Assembly: GCA_014706295.1 (NCBI GenBank)
Contig: JACSVZ010000004.1
Location: 87,799,047 to 87,863,046 of the forward strand
Origin: Lycocorax pyrrhopterus obiensis
Lineage: Eukaryota > Chordata > Aves > Passeriformes > Paradisaeidae
DNA length: 64,000 nucleotides
Direction: 5' to 3'
Part shown: positions 11,161 to 24,216 of the stretch, in pieces
How positions within the stretch are numbered: the stretch's first letter is position 1
Layout: each line of letters starts with the position of its first letter
Notes under the pieces: generated by a model
The model's input: the letters and a program-made list of their open reading frames with translations, nothing else
Databases searched by the model: none
What the model was told of the DNA's origin: nothing
Translations under genes and position numbers: made by a program

Positions 11161-14100
11161 TCTCTTTAAATAGTATCTCTTGTTATTAAAGAAAGGATAC
11201 TGGGGATAGCTGGATATTGGTCTAACCCTCCAGGACATCCTTTATGTTTTTTTCAGGGCTCTGATTTTGTGTCCACAGGTGTGCGAGGATAAATGCAATG
11301 TTGGTAGGAGTTTGTATTTTATTTTTTGAAGATGATGCCTCAGGGTTCTCTTACTTCAGTAAGACCTGAACCATAGGTCACTTGCACTGCATTGTATCCT
11401 GTTGAGGAAACATACACTTTTAGGACGATCCACTTAATATTAGTGCTTGGATAGGGACTCTTAGACTGGACTACAGCCCTCCTGATGTTGCATTTTCCCC
11501 AGAGATCCTTCTGCTCTGTCTTCATAGAACTTGATGAATACTCATGTCTGAGGAAAGATTTCATAAGCTGTGATAGAATTTCCCCCAGGATATCAGTGTA
11601 TTTTGGAAATATTATTTGAGAGTCATCTGCTGGAAAACATCTAGTGCAGCTGAAGGAGAGAGAGTGCCAGATTAGACAGATTACTAGGCATGAATCCCAG
11701 CCCTTATTTGTATGAGTACTCCTTCTGCCTTTAGATAATCACATTAACATCAGGAGTATTGCTTACACAAGTATTACTGAGAAAAAGTGGTGAACAGGCT
11801 TGGGCCTTCCCAGCAGTGTTCTTGTTCCAGCACTTTCCTAGTGAGATTCTGACCTTTTCCTCATCAGAGCTCATTAAAGTTGGTATATCCACTAAGGAGG
11901 ACCACCCACTACTCAGCAACCTCCGGTAATGATTACCACCCCATCTTTTACATCTATCCGAAATAACATTTTTAACAGTTCAGATGTTGTTTTCCTTCCC
12001 CTTCCTAAGCTCTTCCCATGCTTAGAGATACACAAGTACTGTATTTTATGCTTGTTTGATTATGAAGCTAGATCTTTTGTCTCCTGTGAGGGTTTTTTTG
12101 CTGCTCCTCCAGTACAGATGAGCCAGAAACCTTCCACAAACATATGCTAGAGGAGCCCCCAGTGGGTGGTGAGACTGGTATCTCATGGTGATTGTCATCA
12201 GGCAGCGTGGGTTAGGATATGTCTCCTGCCAAGCCTGCCTGGAGAAGCACAGCTCAGTGAGACCTTAGGGATCTTGCCTAATAACAGCAGTAACCTAATT
12301 TTGAAAAAAAGAGAAAAAAGCTGTCTTCATTTTTTTTTGTGGCTGATGATACCCAAAGGAGTACCACTGTGAATGCAAAGGGAAGATTATAAACATCAAA
12401 TCATAGAAAGTGTTTACATGTCTACTATTGGGTGCAATTACTCAAGCTTGGAAAGGATGAAATAATTTTTATTTGTACACCTAAAAGAAGCCAAGTCAAA
12501 TTACTTATATAGATCAGCCTCCAAAAATTAAAGTGTGAGATAAACAATGCCAACAACAGTGTAACATAAAGTCCAAATTTCAAGCCAAACATCTATGAAG
12601 GAAGAAGTATTCCATGGAAAGTATCATATTCTTGCAGTCTTTCTGACCACAGAGTTACACTCATTATGGTAAAGCTATAATTGCAGCCTTGTGAATACAA
12701 TGCCGCAGACAATGGCCTGTCAGTGTTTTTCCACTATAAACTCTCATGTGAGGTTTGCAATTTTGTGAAATACTATTATCTTTGGCTGGGATATTCAGCT
12801 ACATTCTCATCCCAGAAATTGACTTTTTTTTGTGTGTATGTTTGTTTCCTTTACCAAGTTGTTCAAAATTCATTGTTTGGTAAGTGTTTGAGCCTTTCTC
12901 ATTGCTTGGCTGCTTGTGCCTTGTTCATACTGTGAGGATGTGTGGAGAGTTTGCTGTCACTGGTAATGCATCAATGCTTTGCAATATTTAGGGCTGCCAG
13001 GCTATTGCAGAGTCCACACTTTGGACCAAACTGCCTACATTTGTAGCAATGTGGTTTGGGAAAGTCAGGGCAGCAGGATTATAGCAAATTAGCACTGACT
13101 AGCATACCCAGGCATGCACAGCAAAACGTGCTTTAGGGAATACTAGGCTATATTATTCCAGCTCTGGAAGGAAGGAGAATTGGCCAGGACGGTTAAATGG
13201 GTAAAATTGTAAAGATTCTTCTGTCTCAAAGAAAAAGGAAATTCTGAATTGATGTTTCAAAAAAACCTCCCAAAACCTGTAGGATTAGTGAACGCCTGCA
13301 ACATGCAAAAACCACTTGTACAGTTTGATTCTTTGTTTGGCTTAGCTAAGGGTCTTCTCTGTGAGATTGTGGTAATAGAGATCCAAATCCATCCCATTTT
13401 GGTTTTTTCACAGATAACTCAAAGGGAAAATATGGTGCCAACAATGAGTGCTGATCCCCAGATGGAAGTATGTTTAGTTACGAATGCTAACCATGTAACA
13501 CCTTCATATGAACTCCTGGGAAATAGGTGATCTGAAATAACCATATATGTAATGTCTTACTTAAAAATAATTATTTTGAGGCAAATATTGCATGCACTTA
13601 AGGGATCTCACCTGTAGTTAGATATGGTTCACTAAACATGAATTTATTCAGTGTCAATCAATAAAACATGAAATCCTTTTGCTACAGATGTCTCTGGTTG
13701 CTTCAGCAACTTGTTACATGTTGCGGGGAAAAACTGCTGAGTTCACATAGTTTAAAATAAATATGAATCAAAGCAGTTTATTGCTTTATTGGCAGAATGT
13801 AATTATCCAGCAATTAGTGAACTATGAAAACGAGATCAGTAATACAAATAGGCAAACCATGCTATAAATTTCTAAACAGTCTTCTATAACTAATCCCAAA
13901 GCCTTCTTAGTGTACACATATGCACACACGGAAACACTCAGGCACACGTATGCACAGAGTTGTATGCACTCCCTCACTCATGGGCCATATGGGTTACAAA
14001 AACAGCCCCCCTTCCCAAAGATTGCAGATTTCCCTGTTTACATGTCTCCTGTGGGAGATGTGGATCCTCTACCTTTTTACAGATCCCTGCAGTTCCCTAC

Positions 14101-16140
14101 AACTCATGGGCTGAACCACACACCCCTGAGACAGTTGTTTTCCCTCCAAGGTCTGTCCTTTGTATTACGAGTTTTCACACTTCTTTTGTATTTCTTTTCA
14201 GTCTGGCTCCTGCTTTGTGTCAAGTCTTTTTGTAATTCCCCAGTAACTGTTTAATCTGGCTGATGATCATCTTCTGTAACATGATCAGTTTGGGCAAATG
14301 CTGACCAGGCAGTTGGACATGTTTCATCTGGGGACACACACAGATACTCACTTCACACACATCTTTATCTTCAGGAGTGACATTATCTATGCAGTTTGTT
14401 GAGAGGGGTGTTGTGCATCCCTGCCAGATCCATAGTAAGGGAGAGCCCTCCTTGGGAGGCGTGTGGGCCACAGGAGCAGGGAGAGCAAGGGGCATGGCCG
14501 AGCAGCTGCCTACAGCCGTGTGGCTGACACTGTTCAAACCAGCGTGACTTGTGTTCTGGATGCATCCCACACACTTGAAGGTAATGCTAAGTGGGCAAGA
14601 CAACCTATTTCCAGACTCCCTTCATGCTCCAAAATCCAAAAATAAAATTAACAGTTGCTTTACTAAATGTCTTTTGAACATCTATTATGATTCTCAATAA
14701 AGGCATCATAAATGGGATGGAAACAACAAATTGGATCATTGGAAAAACTGCAGAGAGACCATCTGGGCCTGGAGCTTTAATGGATGGTGAAGAATTTACA
14801 TTTCACACTCCCACAGTTTACATTTTCTGAGATGATAAAGACATTTGGATCATTTTATTTTTGGATGTTTTACATAAAATGAAGAGCCATGATTGAAACT
14901 GGAACTGGAGTCAGGAAATAACCAGATTGTGTACAATGTGGTAAAGTGCTAACAAATGCCCACGTGCTACATGATTAATTTAGTATAAATGCCAGTTGTG
15001 GATTTGGTTTGTCAGCAGTTGGCTTGTGTTTTGTGATTACTGGCCCATAATTTAACTGATGATTTGACCTATAACAGAATCCTCAACTTTTGGGAATGAA
15101 AGAGAGTTGCAGTGATGGTGGAATGCATTAACTATATGCAGAGCTGTTAGAACGGATACTGATACGTTCTGGGGTCTTCATGCAACTGATGAATAGCCTT
15201 GTCTCACCACAGTGTGATTTATGGTGGTAAATCAGGGCAGGGGATAGAACCAACTGACTGCTATTTTTTCAATATGTCTTCAGACAGTGGTTTTGAATTG
15301 CAGATACAGAGGCAAAGAAAACTCTGGGTCTGACTATAAATACAGCTGCAAAGTACGGCACTGTTCTTGCCTCTGAGTCAATCTCTAATTGCTGTTCTTG
15401 GCATATCAGCACTGGGCCATAAGGAAGGGCCATCTGTCAGAGGTAATTGAAAATGGAGGCACTGACCATCTGTAGGTATTTAAAGTCTCCTGACATTTTT
15501 TACAAGCTGAAGGATAATCCAGTGTTATAATTTATGGTGTGTCTACCTATTATCCTCTACATTCTTCAAAGGAATACATTATTCTTGATCTGTTGTCTTT
15601 CATTTCTGTGGCCTATCTCTTTATGTCACAAACTTATTTTTCCCCCCTCTCTGCAGTTCACTCTTGACTGAAGTGACCCCTGCAAATCTTTGTAAGTTTG
15701 AGAATTTTTCAAAAGATGTGCCATGTAAATTACAGGTCACTGTTACTGCTGGACCAAGCAAGAACCTTCCCATAACGCCTTGGGATTTCACTAGGCTAAA
15801 ATGGAATTCAGATCTGGTTTCTACTTTGCAAAAGTCAATCAATGCTATATTACATTGCTTTCTCTTATCCATATGGTGTAAATGTTTTAGCAAATGCAAA
15901 TACCAGCTCTATTCCAAAGAAAAGATGCATAAATGTATAAAGGTGCCTGCAGACTTCCCATGTGTGCACAGCTGTAGCTGTTAACAGTAAATTCTAATGT
16001 ACACTGCCTGTAGGATCAAACTCTTTATTTCATCGAGAAATTAAGAAAGATTTGTAATTCTTATTTTACATGTTGAACAGCTGCATTTTATGTAAACATT
16101 TATTGGGTGTGTCAGTGTGAAGGAAGCCAGCTCTGTCAGA

Positions 16141-16157
16141 TACACACACACACACAC
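16141..16157. repeat. (CA)n microsatellite
   Basis: Eight CA units followed by a C run. Ordinary simple repeat. Confidence 0.9.
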
Positions 16158-19100
16158 CCCCCAGAGTCAGTTTTCTTTCTTCCAGAAATAAGGTTGTTGG
16201 AATATTTTTGTTAATTATCCTTCTAATCCAGGCATTCAAATACTGTACGTGTGCTGGGCTCACATGAAGAGAAGGGAAAGACAGAGAATTTTTAACAAAA
16301 ATGCACTCCCAGCAGGATTTGAAGTACACTACTTTGAAATACAAAGCCAGAACTTTATTATCAAAGTTAAGCAAATTTTCTGAATGTATTCAAAGTGCTG
16401 TTATGATAAGTGAAGGAATCCTGTGAATTTGCTTGGAGTTGTTTGAGAATTAAAAGTAAAACACATTTACATTTCAGCAGATGGTTGGCAGAAATCAGAA
16501 TGGAGCCTATTTTTCTGAGCAGGATCTGCATGCACACAGACTACAGAGAGGGGAGACTAAAGGCCCATTTTCTGCACAGCCTTGTGCTCTTTCTAGGCAA
16601 ACACTCCATCAGTGTTAGGCATTGGGGCCCTGAGTATGGGATGCAATATGGAGCACAGAGCAGCTGGGCATGAAAGCTATGTATTTGTGTCCCAGGGAGG
16701 CCAGGCAGGGAACATGCAAGGGTGTCCCATCCTTTCCCTGTTGCGTCCTCCTCTCCCATTTGATCTTAATACTGCAGTGCCAGGAGAAGAGTGGAGGATA
16801 TAGGAGTTGCAGAGTAGAGAATGTGGAGACTGCCTATGACATGCTCATCCCTGACAGCTTAGAGTAATGGTGATGTTGGCAGTCCTGGCCCCCACAGTGT
16901 GCTGGGGCTGCAGTGCTCTGCACACCTGCATGAAGCAGTGTGATTTGGACCAGGAGAGCTGTGACCATCTGCCTGTTCATTTTCAGAGTTGGAAGCTGGC
17001 AGCTGGTTGTAGAGCTGGGAGGAAGGTGACTTTGTCACCTCCCTGTTCTTGCCACCTCCAGAGCCTGCCTCTAAACGCCTGAAATGAGTTGCCAAAAAAT
17101 ATCTCTGAAAGACTGACTTTTTCTTAGGGGTGGAAGTGTTCTTCCCCACTACCAGAGAATATAGACCAACTGGCTTTGCTTTCCAACAGGAAAAAAAAAA
17201 TCTATTTGGACTTTATTGGTATTTTTCTTCCCTCAGAAGCCTTTTGAGGTGGAAATGACTGTGTGAATCCTGTGTTAGAATAATTAGTCTGACACAAACT
17301 AGCTATCAAATTCATCACTGGAATGAGTATCTGAGCTATTCTTGGGTACCATATTGCCTCACAGAAGCTATCACTGTTGCATTCCTGCTGCTGTTTACTG
17401 TCTCCAAGGAAAGGAAGGAATTTGCACTTTTTTAGGGTTGGTTTGGAGGCTTTATAGAGGGAGGAGGTAAAATTGGTTCACAGCCTTCAACCACAGACTC
17501 TACAAAATGCTTGTATTTCCAGCATGGACATAGTGCTCCTGGTCAGATTCACACTTCTAATACTACAGTGAAGGAATGTACTTCTGCAGCTTCTAATTCT
17601 CTACCACTGTTACCTCTAAGTCACCATCATCTTCTGGGACTAGAAGTGTCTAACCTCAGCCCAGTCTGTTAAAACCTCTGGTGATCTGAATTCCCTTTTT
17701 ATGCCTTTGCGTAGAGCAACATCTTAGCTGCATTTGATGACAGTAGTTTTGAAAAATAAGGAATCAAATTCTCACTCTTGTTTATTATTTCAGCCTCTTT
17801 TTGAGAAAAGGTTCAGTGTACCCACATTTAAATGTAACTTAGGGTTCTTCCTTCCTATTTTTGAAACTTACTGTGCATGTGTATTATGGAAGACGGATGT
17901 TACTAGCACAAAACAGTGTGCTTGTTATCTGTTATACCATGATATATTTACTGAGAAAATTTTAATAAATAAACCACAGGCTTGAACCTCTGAACTCTTC
18001 TAAACCAGCTGATTCCCATGAGGGATTCAGGAGTTTTTATGGATGGATACTGTGTTCTCATGAGAATTTTATTGGAGCTCATAGACTCGAAACTGACTAG
18101 CAAGAGAATTTATGAGGTTACATGGGAACGATCGCATCTTTCATTCCAACACCCTATGAGTTTATAAAATGAACCCTTCCTTAAACTGTGTTATGAAATA
18201 GAAGAGTGTTAATGCAACTTTAATAAAGTATCTAATGTTATCAATGATTTCTCATCAGTCAGAACAGCTGGTTAATTTTACCAACTTTTCAGTTTTCAGT
18301 TATCCTAGATTAGAGTTGGGTAAAGAGTTTTTGCTAAAAATTGTGAAAAAAAGAAAAAAAGCAAAGAAGGGGGGAAGGTCATAAGTTACTAAAGGCATCA
18401 AAGAACCCTTGTCAAGATGGATAATAGAAGGGGTGAATAGTGACCACTATGGATTTGCTTAGCCTCTGTTCTGTTTACTCTCTTGAATACTCTCTAAAAT
18501 TCCTCTTGTGATTTTGTTTAAATTTAGAAGTTCAACCATGTTGAAGTTCTGTAGCTGCTAATTACCCCACTTGAAATTTAACTTAAAATGTTATTTTGCA
18601 TCATATAGTTGAGCTGGAAGGTTGCCTAAGCCAGGAATTGAGGTCTATGGTAGTGAACTACACAGGAAGTGGTCTAAAGCAAGACTCCGTTCTGGGGATA
18701 TTCCAACATTTTATTACATTGTGTGTACTAATGAGTAGAGAAAAGGACTGAGAGCCAGGAAGGGCAGAGTTTTAACCAAATGACTCATGATATGGCCTTC
18801 AGCAAAATATGTGACCTTGTAATTCAGTCATCTTAGCTGTAACAGTGGGTAAAAATAGGGGCTCAGTGTAGTGTTCAGGCAGAGATACAGATGTGCCTGT
18901 TTCAGCTGCATTCAAGGTCTGCAGTTTTTTCCTCCTGTGGAATAGACATGATGGGAAGACAGAAGATCTCCTTTCAACTGCTCCAGAGAAGCTCAAATCA
19001 AATTTGACATAGGTTTTTCCTTGAACAAGAGCTTTTAAAAGCTGTGAGATGGAAGTAAGTCCTTTGCTCAGTCTGATTCACCTGTGAGTGATCAAATTTG

Positions 19101-22100
19101 CTGGTCACGGTGGTGATCAGGTGCCAAGGAGACCAGGCACAAGGAGGATGAAGATGCACATTTTGAATGGTTGGTTCCAATCAGGTACATTCCGATGGTA
19201 TGTATGGTGCAGTTTGCCCAACCAGACAGAGCTAGGAGACTGTCTGGACTGCACAGTTCGGGACACTGATGCCCAAAGGTTGTTTTTTAATTGGTACATG
19301 AAGTGCATCAGATTTCCAAGTGGCACTGGAAATGCCAGCTTGGCCATCTTCCCAACAAACTGTGGTTTAAGATGTCACAGGCCTTGTTTTAAATCAAGGG
19401 TAGGTCTTTGGTACTTGGCTAGCACTGCTCTAGTTAAGAGCAGCCTGTTTCTTCTGCTTCCTTCAGCTCCGTGTGTGTTAGTCCTTATGGTTGTCTTGGG
19501 TCGTGGCCCCAGGACTCCACCTGGGAAGCTTCAAGGTCTCAGCAGTGTGTGAAAGCATTCACTTGTCTCCAAGATCCTTTCAGATAGAAGGTGCCATACA
19601 GAAATATCAAGGAAAGCTAGCTATTGTATGTCTAAGTATTTCAGGTCCTAAAAAAGGAAAAGGACTGTCTCACTTAACCAGGTTTGAAACCATCCATTTT
19701 ATTCAGTGTCACATTACACATTGCATTCTCATTGTCCTTCAGAAATGTGAAGAAGAAAACTGAGAGAGATTTTACTGCTTACCTGATCTGCTTTCCTACC
19801 TTAAAGACCTGTTGTGATGGCAAAACACAAGGAGTTGAAGTATCCTTGGTTCTTCGTCTACAGACTTAGCAGAGCTGCATTTTCATGATGATTGTTCAAG
19901 CACAGGGAAAACATAAATACATCCTATGTCTCTAATCTTTGCTATCTCAGGACAGGAAGGAATGGGCAAGGTAGATACTGTGCTGCCTTTTGTAAATCAA
20001 TTGATCTGTGTATTTTCAGATGTTTATGTAGAACAGGTTGACTAAGCCTCTTGTGCTTCAGAGAGAAAGTATGCCTGAGCTAACATTTTACTGATCCTGT
20101 GAAGATTAAAATGGGAGGAAACTGCATACAAACAGGACTACAAATCACTGAAGTTATTTAATAAGAGAAAGGCACTTGGTTGGCTCAAAACCAATCTGGA
20201 AAGGCTCTTTGTTGAAGTTATCAAGGTGACCACATCTGGCCTAATTTTTTTTAATATCTTATGTACTTTTATGAATTTGTTTGTCTTCTCTTTGACATTT
20301 CACATTCACTAGATTTCTTGGTTTTCTGGTTTGGTTCATGTGAGCACAGCAGTTGAATCATTATTCCTCAAGTTCTGCAGCAGTTAAGAAGCAAATGCAG
20401 AAACATTGTTTTATTCTTTAATAAGATCTTTAAATTTTTCTCATGTTTATCAGCCCACAGCATAAGATGAACTAACAAAGAGGCTCATTTTGTATCTCTG
20501 AATGACTATCAGGTTCTCATGGGACTACATTGCAAGTAATGCAACTGTTAGGAATGGGGCAAAAACCAGTTTTGATATTTGCTGCCTCTGGCAAATGAAA
20601 AATTGTTCCCCTCATAACAGATAGTCATTTTGCTGGTAATCTGTATCCTTTTCCTGCCAGCCACTGCCCTAGCAGAGGGGGTGGCTACTGAGCCTGTATC
20701 TCTACTGGAAGTGCCCTGCTTTGCTCTCTGAACAATTATTGCAGGCTGTAGCAAACGTTGCACAAACAGCTGGCCTGTGCAGTGTGCTGGCTGACACAGG
20801 CATGCTTTTATTGCCTTGTTCAGGTCAGCATCCTGCCCTGCTGCCTGTTTGCCAGCTCTGGCTCTGCCAGCTCCTTATGCTTCTTCAACAAGTGCTGCAA
20901 AACACAAAGCTTACTGGTGGTTTAGAGTTAGTTTTAAGTGCAGCAAAACAGATTTGATTGCTGTGACCTGGCCAGGAATTGTGGTTGCAACTTGTGCTTC
21001 CAAGTGGGCTTCACTGTTTTATATATTTTCTAGTAAGAAATTATTTGACCTTTGTACTGTCAGTGATGAATCTCTGGTCTAATCTAGGATTGTGGTGCCC
21101 TATTCATCCACCCTGTTTATCTACTAGCAAGAAAAGCACTGGCTGTTCCCTACCCATCCATAAAGAAGAAAAAATGCCAAGGGCCTTCTCATTAGCAGAG
21201 TTCAGGCTGAGAGAAGGGATGATCTGAGCAGCATTTCAATCTGGAGAGCTTCAAATTAAAAAAAAATAGAGGAATGCCTAAAATAATGTTTTCTTATTAT
21301 GTGTTTTTCAGTTGGAGTTTGGATTAAAAGAATGGGAGAAGGAACCTCCTTTTGTTGAGCTATTGATGTTGGGGAATAGCACAGAAACGTTTTAGAAATA
21401 CTACTCAGCCATTTTCCTTCACAGCCAAAGAAAGAAAACCCAAGGGAACTGTTGCCTTCATAATTGTGGAAAAGTGCAGCAGTGCAACTCAAACATGCTT
21501 TTCCTGTCTTCATTTAAACTGTGCATTACAGCTTAAACTTATTTCCATAGTGTGGAAAGCAGTGGATAAATTTGAACTCTAGGTCATGAAAAAAATACAC
21601 ATGGATATTTGCAGAAAATGTCTTCATTGGATGCTGCTTCAGAGTATCATTTCCATTTTAAAATTCCACATCCTTAGGACAATTACACCGAAGAAGGTTA
21701 ATTTCATCAAATATAATTAAAATGTATAAAATGTTCTTTAGATATGTTTAAAAATATAGTCTGAGAAAATATCTTTCTAATGGCACTGCCATTTTATTCA
21801 TCCATCTTTCCAGGCATGTTTTTGTTGGCATTTTCATCTATGTTTGGCCTTATTTTTAATGAACTTTTAACTGCTTAATAGTGATTATCTGGGACACAAG
21901 AATCAAAAGTAGTTAAAGTTCTTCAGACCTAAGAAGAATAGACAGAAGTACTGCTCAGCATTTTGTACAGTAAGCCGTGGAACAATCAGCTATAATTATC
22001 TCTTGTTAATACAGCAAAATAAGAAATGTGCCAGTTTAGATTTGAAGTTGGCAGCAGTTCAGAAGGTTGAGACAATGAGAAATTGTGGAAATTCACTGCC

Positions 22101-22689
22101 TTATTTTTCCCTTCATGCCTCTTCTATGTCAGTTTTTTAGGTTGTATATGGATGCTCAGAACTTAGTTGCTCTAGAAGCTCTGCATTCTATCTCCTCATT
22201 GTTGATAGTGGTAGCCTGAAGCCAGTAGGGCTCAAAAAGATGTCAGTTGTCATTTTTCTAGACACCAGGCAAAACACCATTCAGCCTAACACGGTAGTTA
22301 CATGCAGTTCAAACAGATGGGAGAAACAAGGAAGCCGTAGCATCCTCATTTTACAGATAGGGAATTAAAATTAAAAGATGGCAAGTGTATGGCTCATCTT
22401 ACTGACCTGAGCTGCATGCAAGTTAGATGTTTAATACGGAACTAGCTGCTTGAGCTCCTTCCCTGGTGGAGACAGCCCTCAGTGATTTATCCCATCTCTT
22501 TTAAAAATCTATATTAGAGTGGATAGAATGGGTGATGCTGTGGTAAGACTCTTGCTCTGTCTCTCCAATGACTATAAGTGAAGCCAAAAGTGAAAGGTTT
22601 TGCCCCCAGTCCTCCCACTGCAACTGGAGGAATTTCAGTAGAGGCTGCCAAGATGGTCAGCGCTGGAGTATATGTCCTGTGAGGAGAGA

Positions 22690-23030
22690 CCGAGGTGGCT
22701 CCCGTGCCTAACAGTGCCTCCCCAGTGCCTAGCAGTGAGGGTGTCTGTGAGATGGAGCCAGGCTCTTCACACTGGTGCCTGGTGTGCAGGGTTAAGGACA
22801 GTGTCTCAAGTTGAAATGAGAGAGGTTCATACTCAGTATGAGGAGAAATCATTCCCCCACAGGAACAGCCCAGCTGTGGAACGGATAGGCCAGAGAGGCC
22901 GTGCACTCTCCATCCTTGGAGACTTGCAAGCAACTGATGTGACCCCATAGCTGGCCCTGCTTTGAGAGCAAGGTTAGGCTAGAGACCTCCTGGAGTCCTT
23001 TCTAACCTGAGCAAGGCTGTGACTCTGGGA
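22690..23030 (+). mobile_element. CR1 LINE 3' fragment
   Basis: It shows the CR1 3' UTR pattern: ATGAGGAGAAATCATTCCCC, then ACAGGAACAGCCCAGCTGTG, CATCCTTGGAGACTTGCAAG, and the tail TAGAGACCTCCTGGAGTCCT ending in GACTCTGGGA. Moderately diverged. An apparent 144-codon minus-strand open frame across it is a by-product of the repeat. Confidence 0.8.
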
Positions 23031-23159
23031 TGACTGTGCACTGACTTTTGTCTTATGTCAGATGTTATGAGGAGCTGAGAACAAAACTGAGCACCATTAC
23101 ATCACACTCCTAATACATATTGTCCCTGGATTACTGAATGCTCTGCTTAGTTTCACTCA

Positions 23160-23530
23160 CCAAACTGTAGAATAGATGTAGGAGAACCAGGAACGATACA
23201 GAAAGAGACTGAGGAAAGACTGAATAGGCTAAAAGACCGAATAGACAACTTGAAGAGAGATGCTGGGTCTGGATGCCCTACAGACCTAGGAAGTGATGAT
23301 TATTGAAGAGATGCTAAAAAGGGAATAATTAGTCACTGTTTCTTGGAATACAAGAAGTAGAGAGCATTCAGCAAAGTGATCAGGCAGCAAGTTTAAAAAC
23401 AGACAAGATTTTTTCATGAATATATAACAATATTGTGAAAGATTTTGAGGAGGCCAAAAGTAAAAGTAGATTCAAGAAGTGGTTAGATGAGTTAATGGAG
23501 TTTCCATTGGTACATAGGGATTTGGATGAA
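23160..23530 (+). mobile_element. possible old LINE (CR1/L3-like) remnant
   Basis: Phrases such as GATTTTGAGGAGGCCAAAAG and GATTCAAGAAGTGGTTAGAT are typical of the 3' region of ancient CR1/L3 elements. No terminal repeat is visible. Support is weak. Confidence 0.35.
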
Positions 23531-24002
23531 ACTGCCACCTCAGGAACTTCCTAAATGGCTGTTTGCTGGAGGCCAAGGGAACATGTCAGGAGAAAGTTCA
23601 GCCTGTGCATGACCTTAGTTGTGTCCCATCTGCAGCTGTTCACCATAGAGAAGAGTCCTTGGCTGGATTGACTCTGGCCAGTCTGACAGCTCTCATTGCT
23701 ACCTCACCAGCAGTGACCATAAGCTGCTCCTGCTCCCTGATGAGGGTGGATGAAATGGGCGAGTAAAGGAAAAGGCACCACAAGTTCTTAAGGAAAAGAA
23801 AGCAATGTGAGAACAAGGCTAGGATTTAGGAGACCCCTACCAGTCATGTTATTGAGCTGGGGCTGCTGGATAGCTCCAGACTAGCAAATACCTTTTTTCT
23901 TTTTGTGCCACATGATCCCCATCTATACAATTTGTCTTTTTGAGTCTTTTGTGGGGGTCGTTAGCGTTAAAACATTAGTAAATATGAAACAAGAGGTGCC
24001 AT

Positions 24003-24216
24003 TGGAATACAAGGAAACACTTTTTTTCTATGAAGGTGACTAAGCACTGGCACAGATTGCCCAGAGAGGCTGGGGAGTCTTTATCCTTGGAGATACTCAA
24101 AAGCCAGCTGGACCTGCTCCTGGGCAGCCAGTTCTAGGTCACCTTGCTTGAGCAAGCAGGTTGAATCATACCATCTCGAGGTCCCATTGAACACCAAAAC
24201 CTCTCTGATTCTGTGA
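24003..24216 (+). mobile_element. CR1 LINE 3' end
   Basis: Clear CR1 3' UTR: AAGCACTGGCACAGATTGCC, then CAGAGAGGCTGGGGAGTCTT and CCTTGGAGATACTCAAAAGC, ending in CTCTGATTCTGTGA. Only the last ~215 bases are present, as usual for 5'-truncated CR1. Confidence 0.9.

Larger units (their letters stand above)
8198..22689. other. intergenic, no gene supported
   Basis: 14.5 kb of mostly AT-rich DNA. Open stretches are short, overlap on both strands and show no known domains. Longer ones at 15664-15984, 16867-17082 and 19088-19552 (plus) were read and not recognised. Possible very old LINE sequence lies near 10.9-11.2 kb and a CA run at 16.1 kb. Confidence 0.6.

Noticed and set aside
19088..19552. 154-codon plus-strand open frame with several cysteines
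   Set aside because: The opposite strand is open too, and there is no known domain, splice context or repeat match. The length is possible by chance in 64 kb.
22514..22948. 144-codon minus-strand open frame
   Set aside because: It mostly overlaps a plus-strand CR1 3' fragment, so it is repeat-derived.
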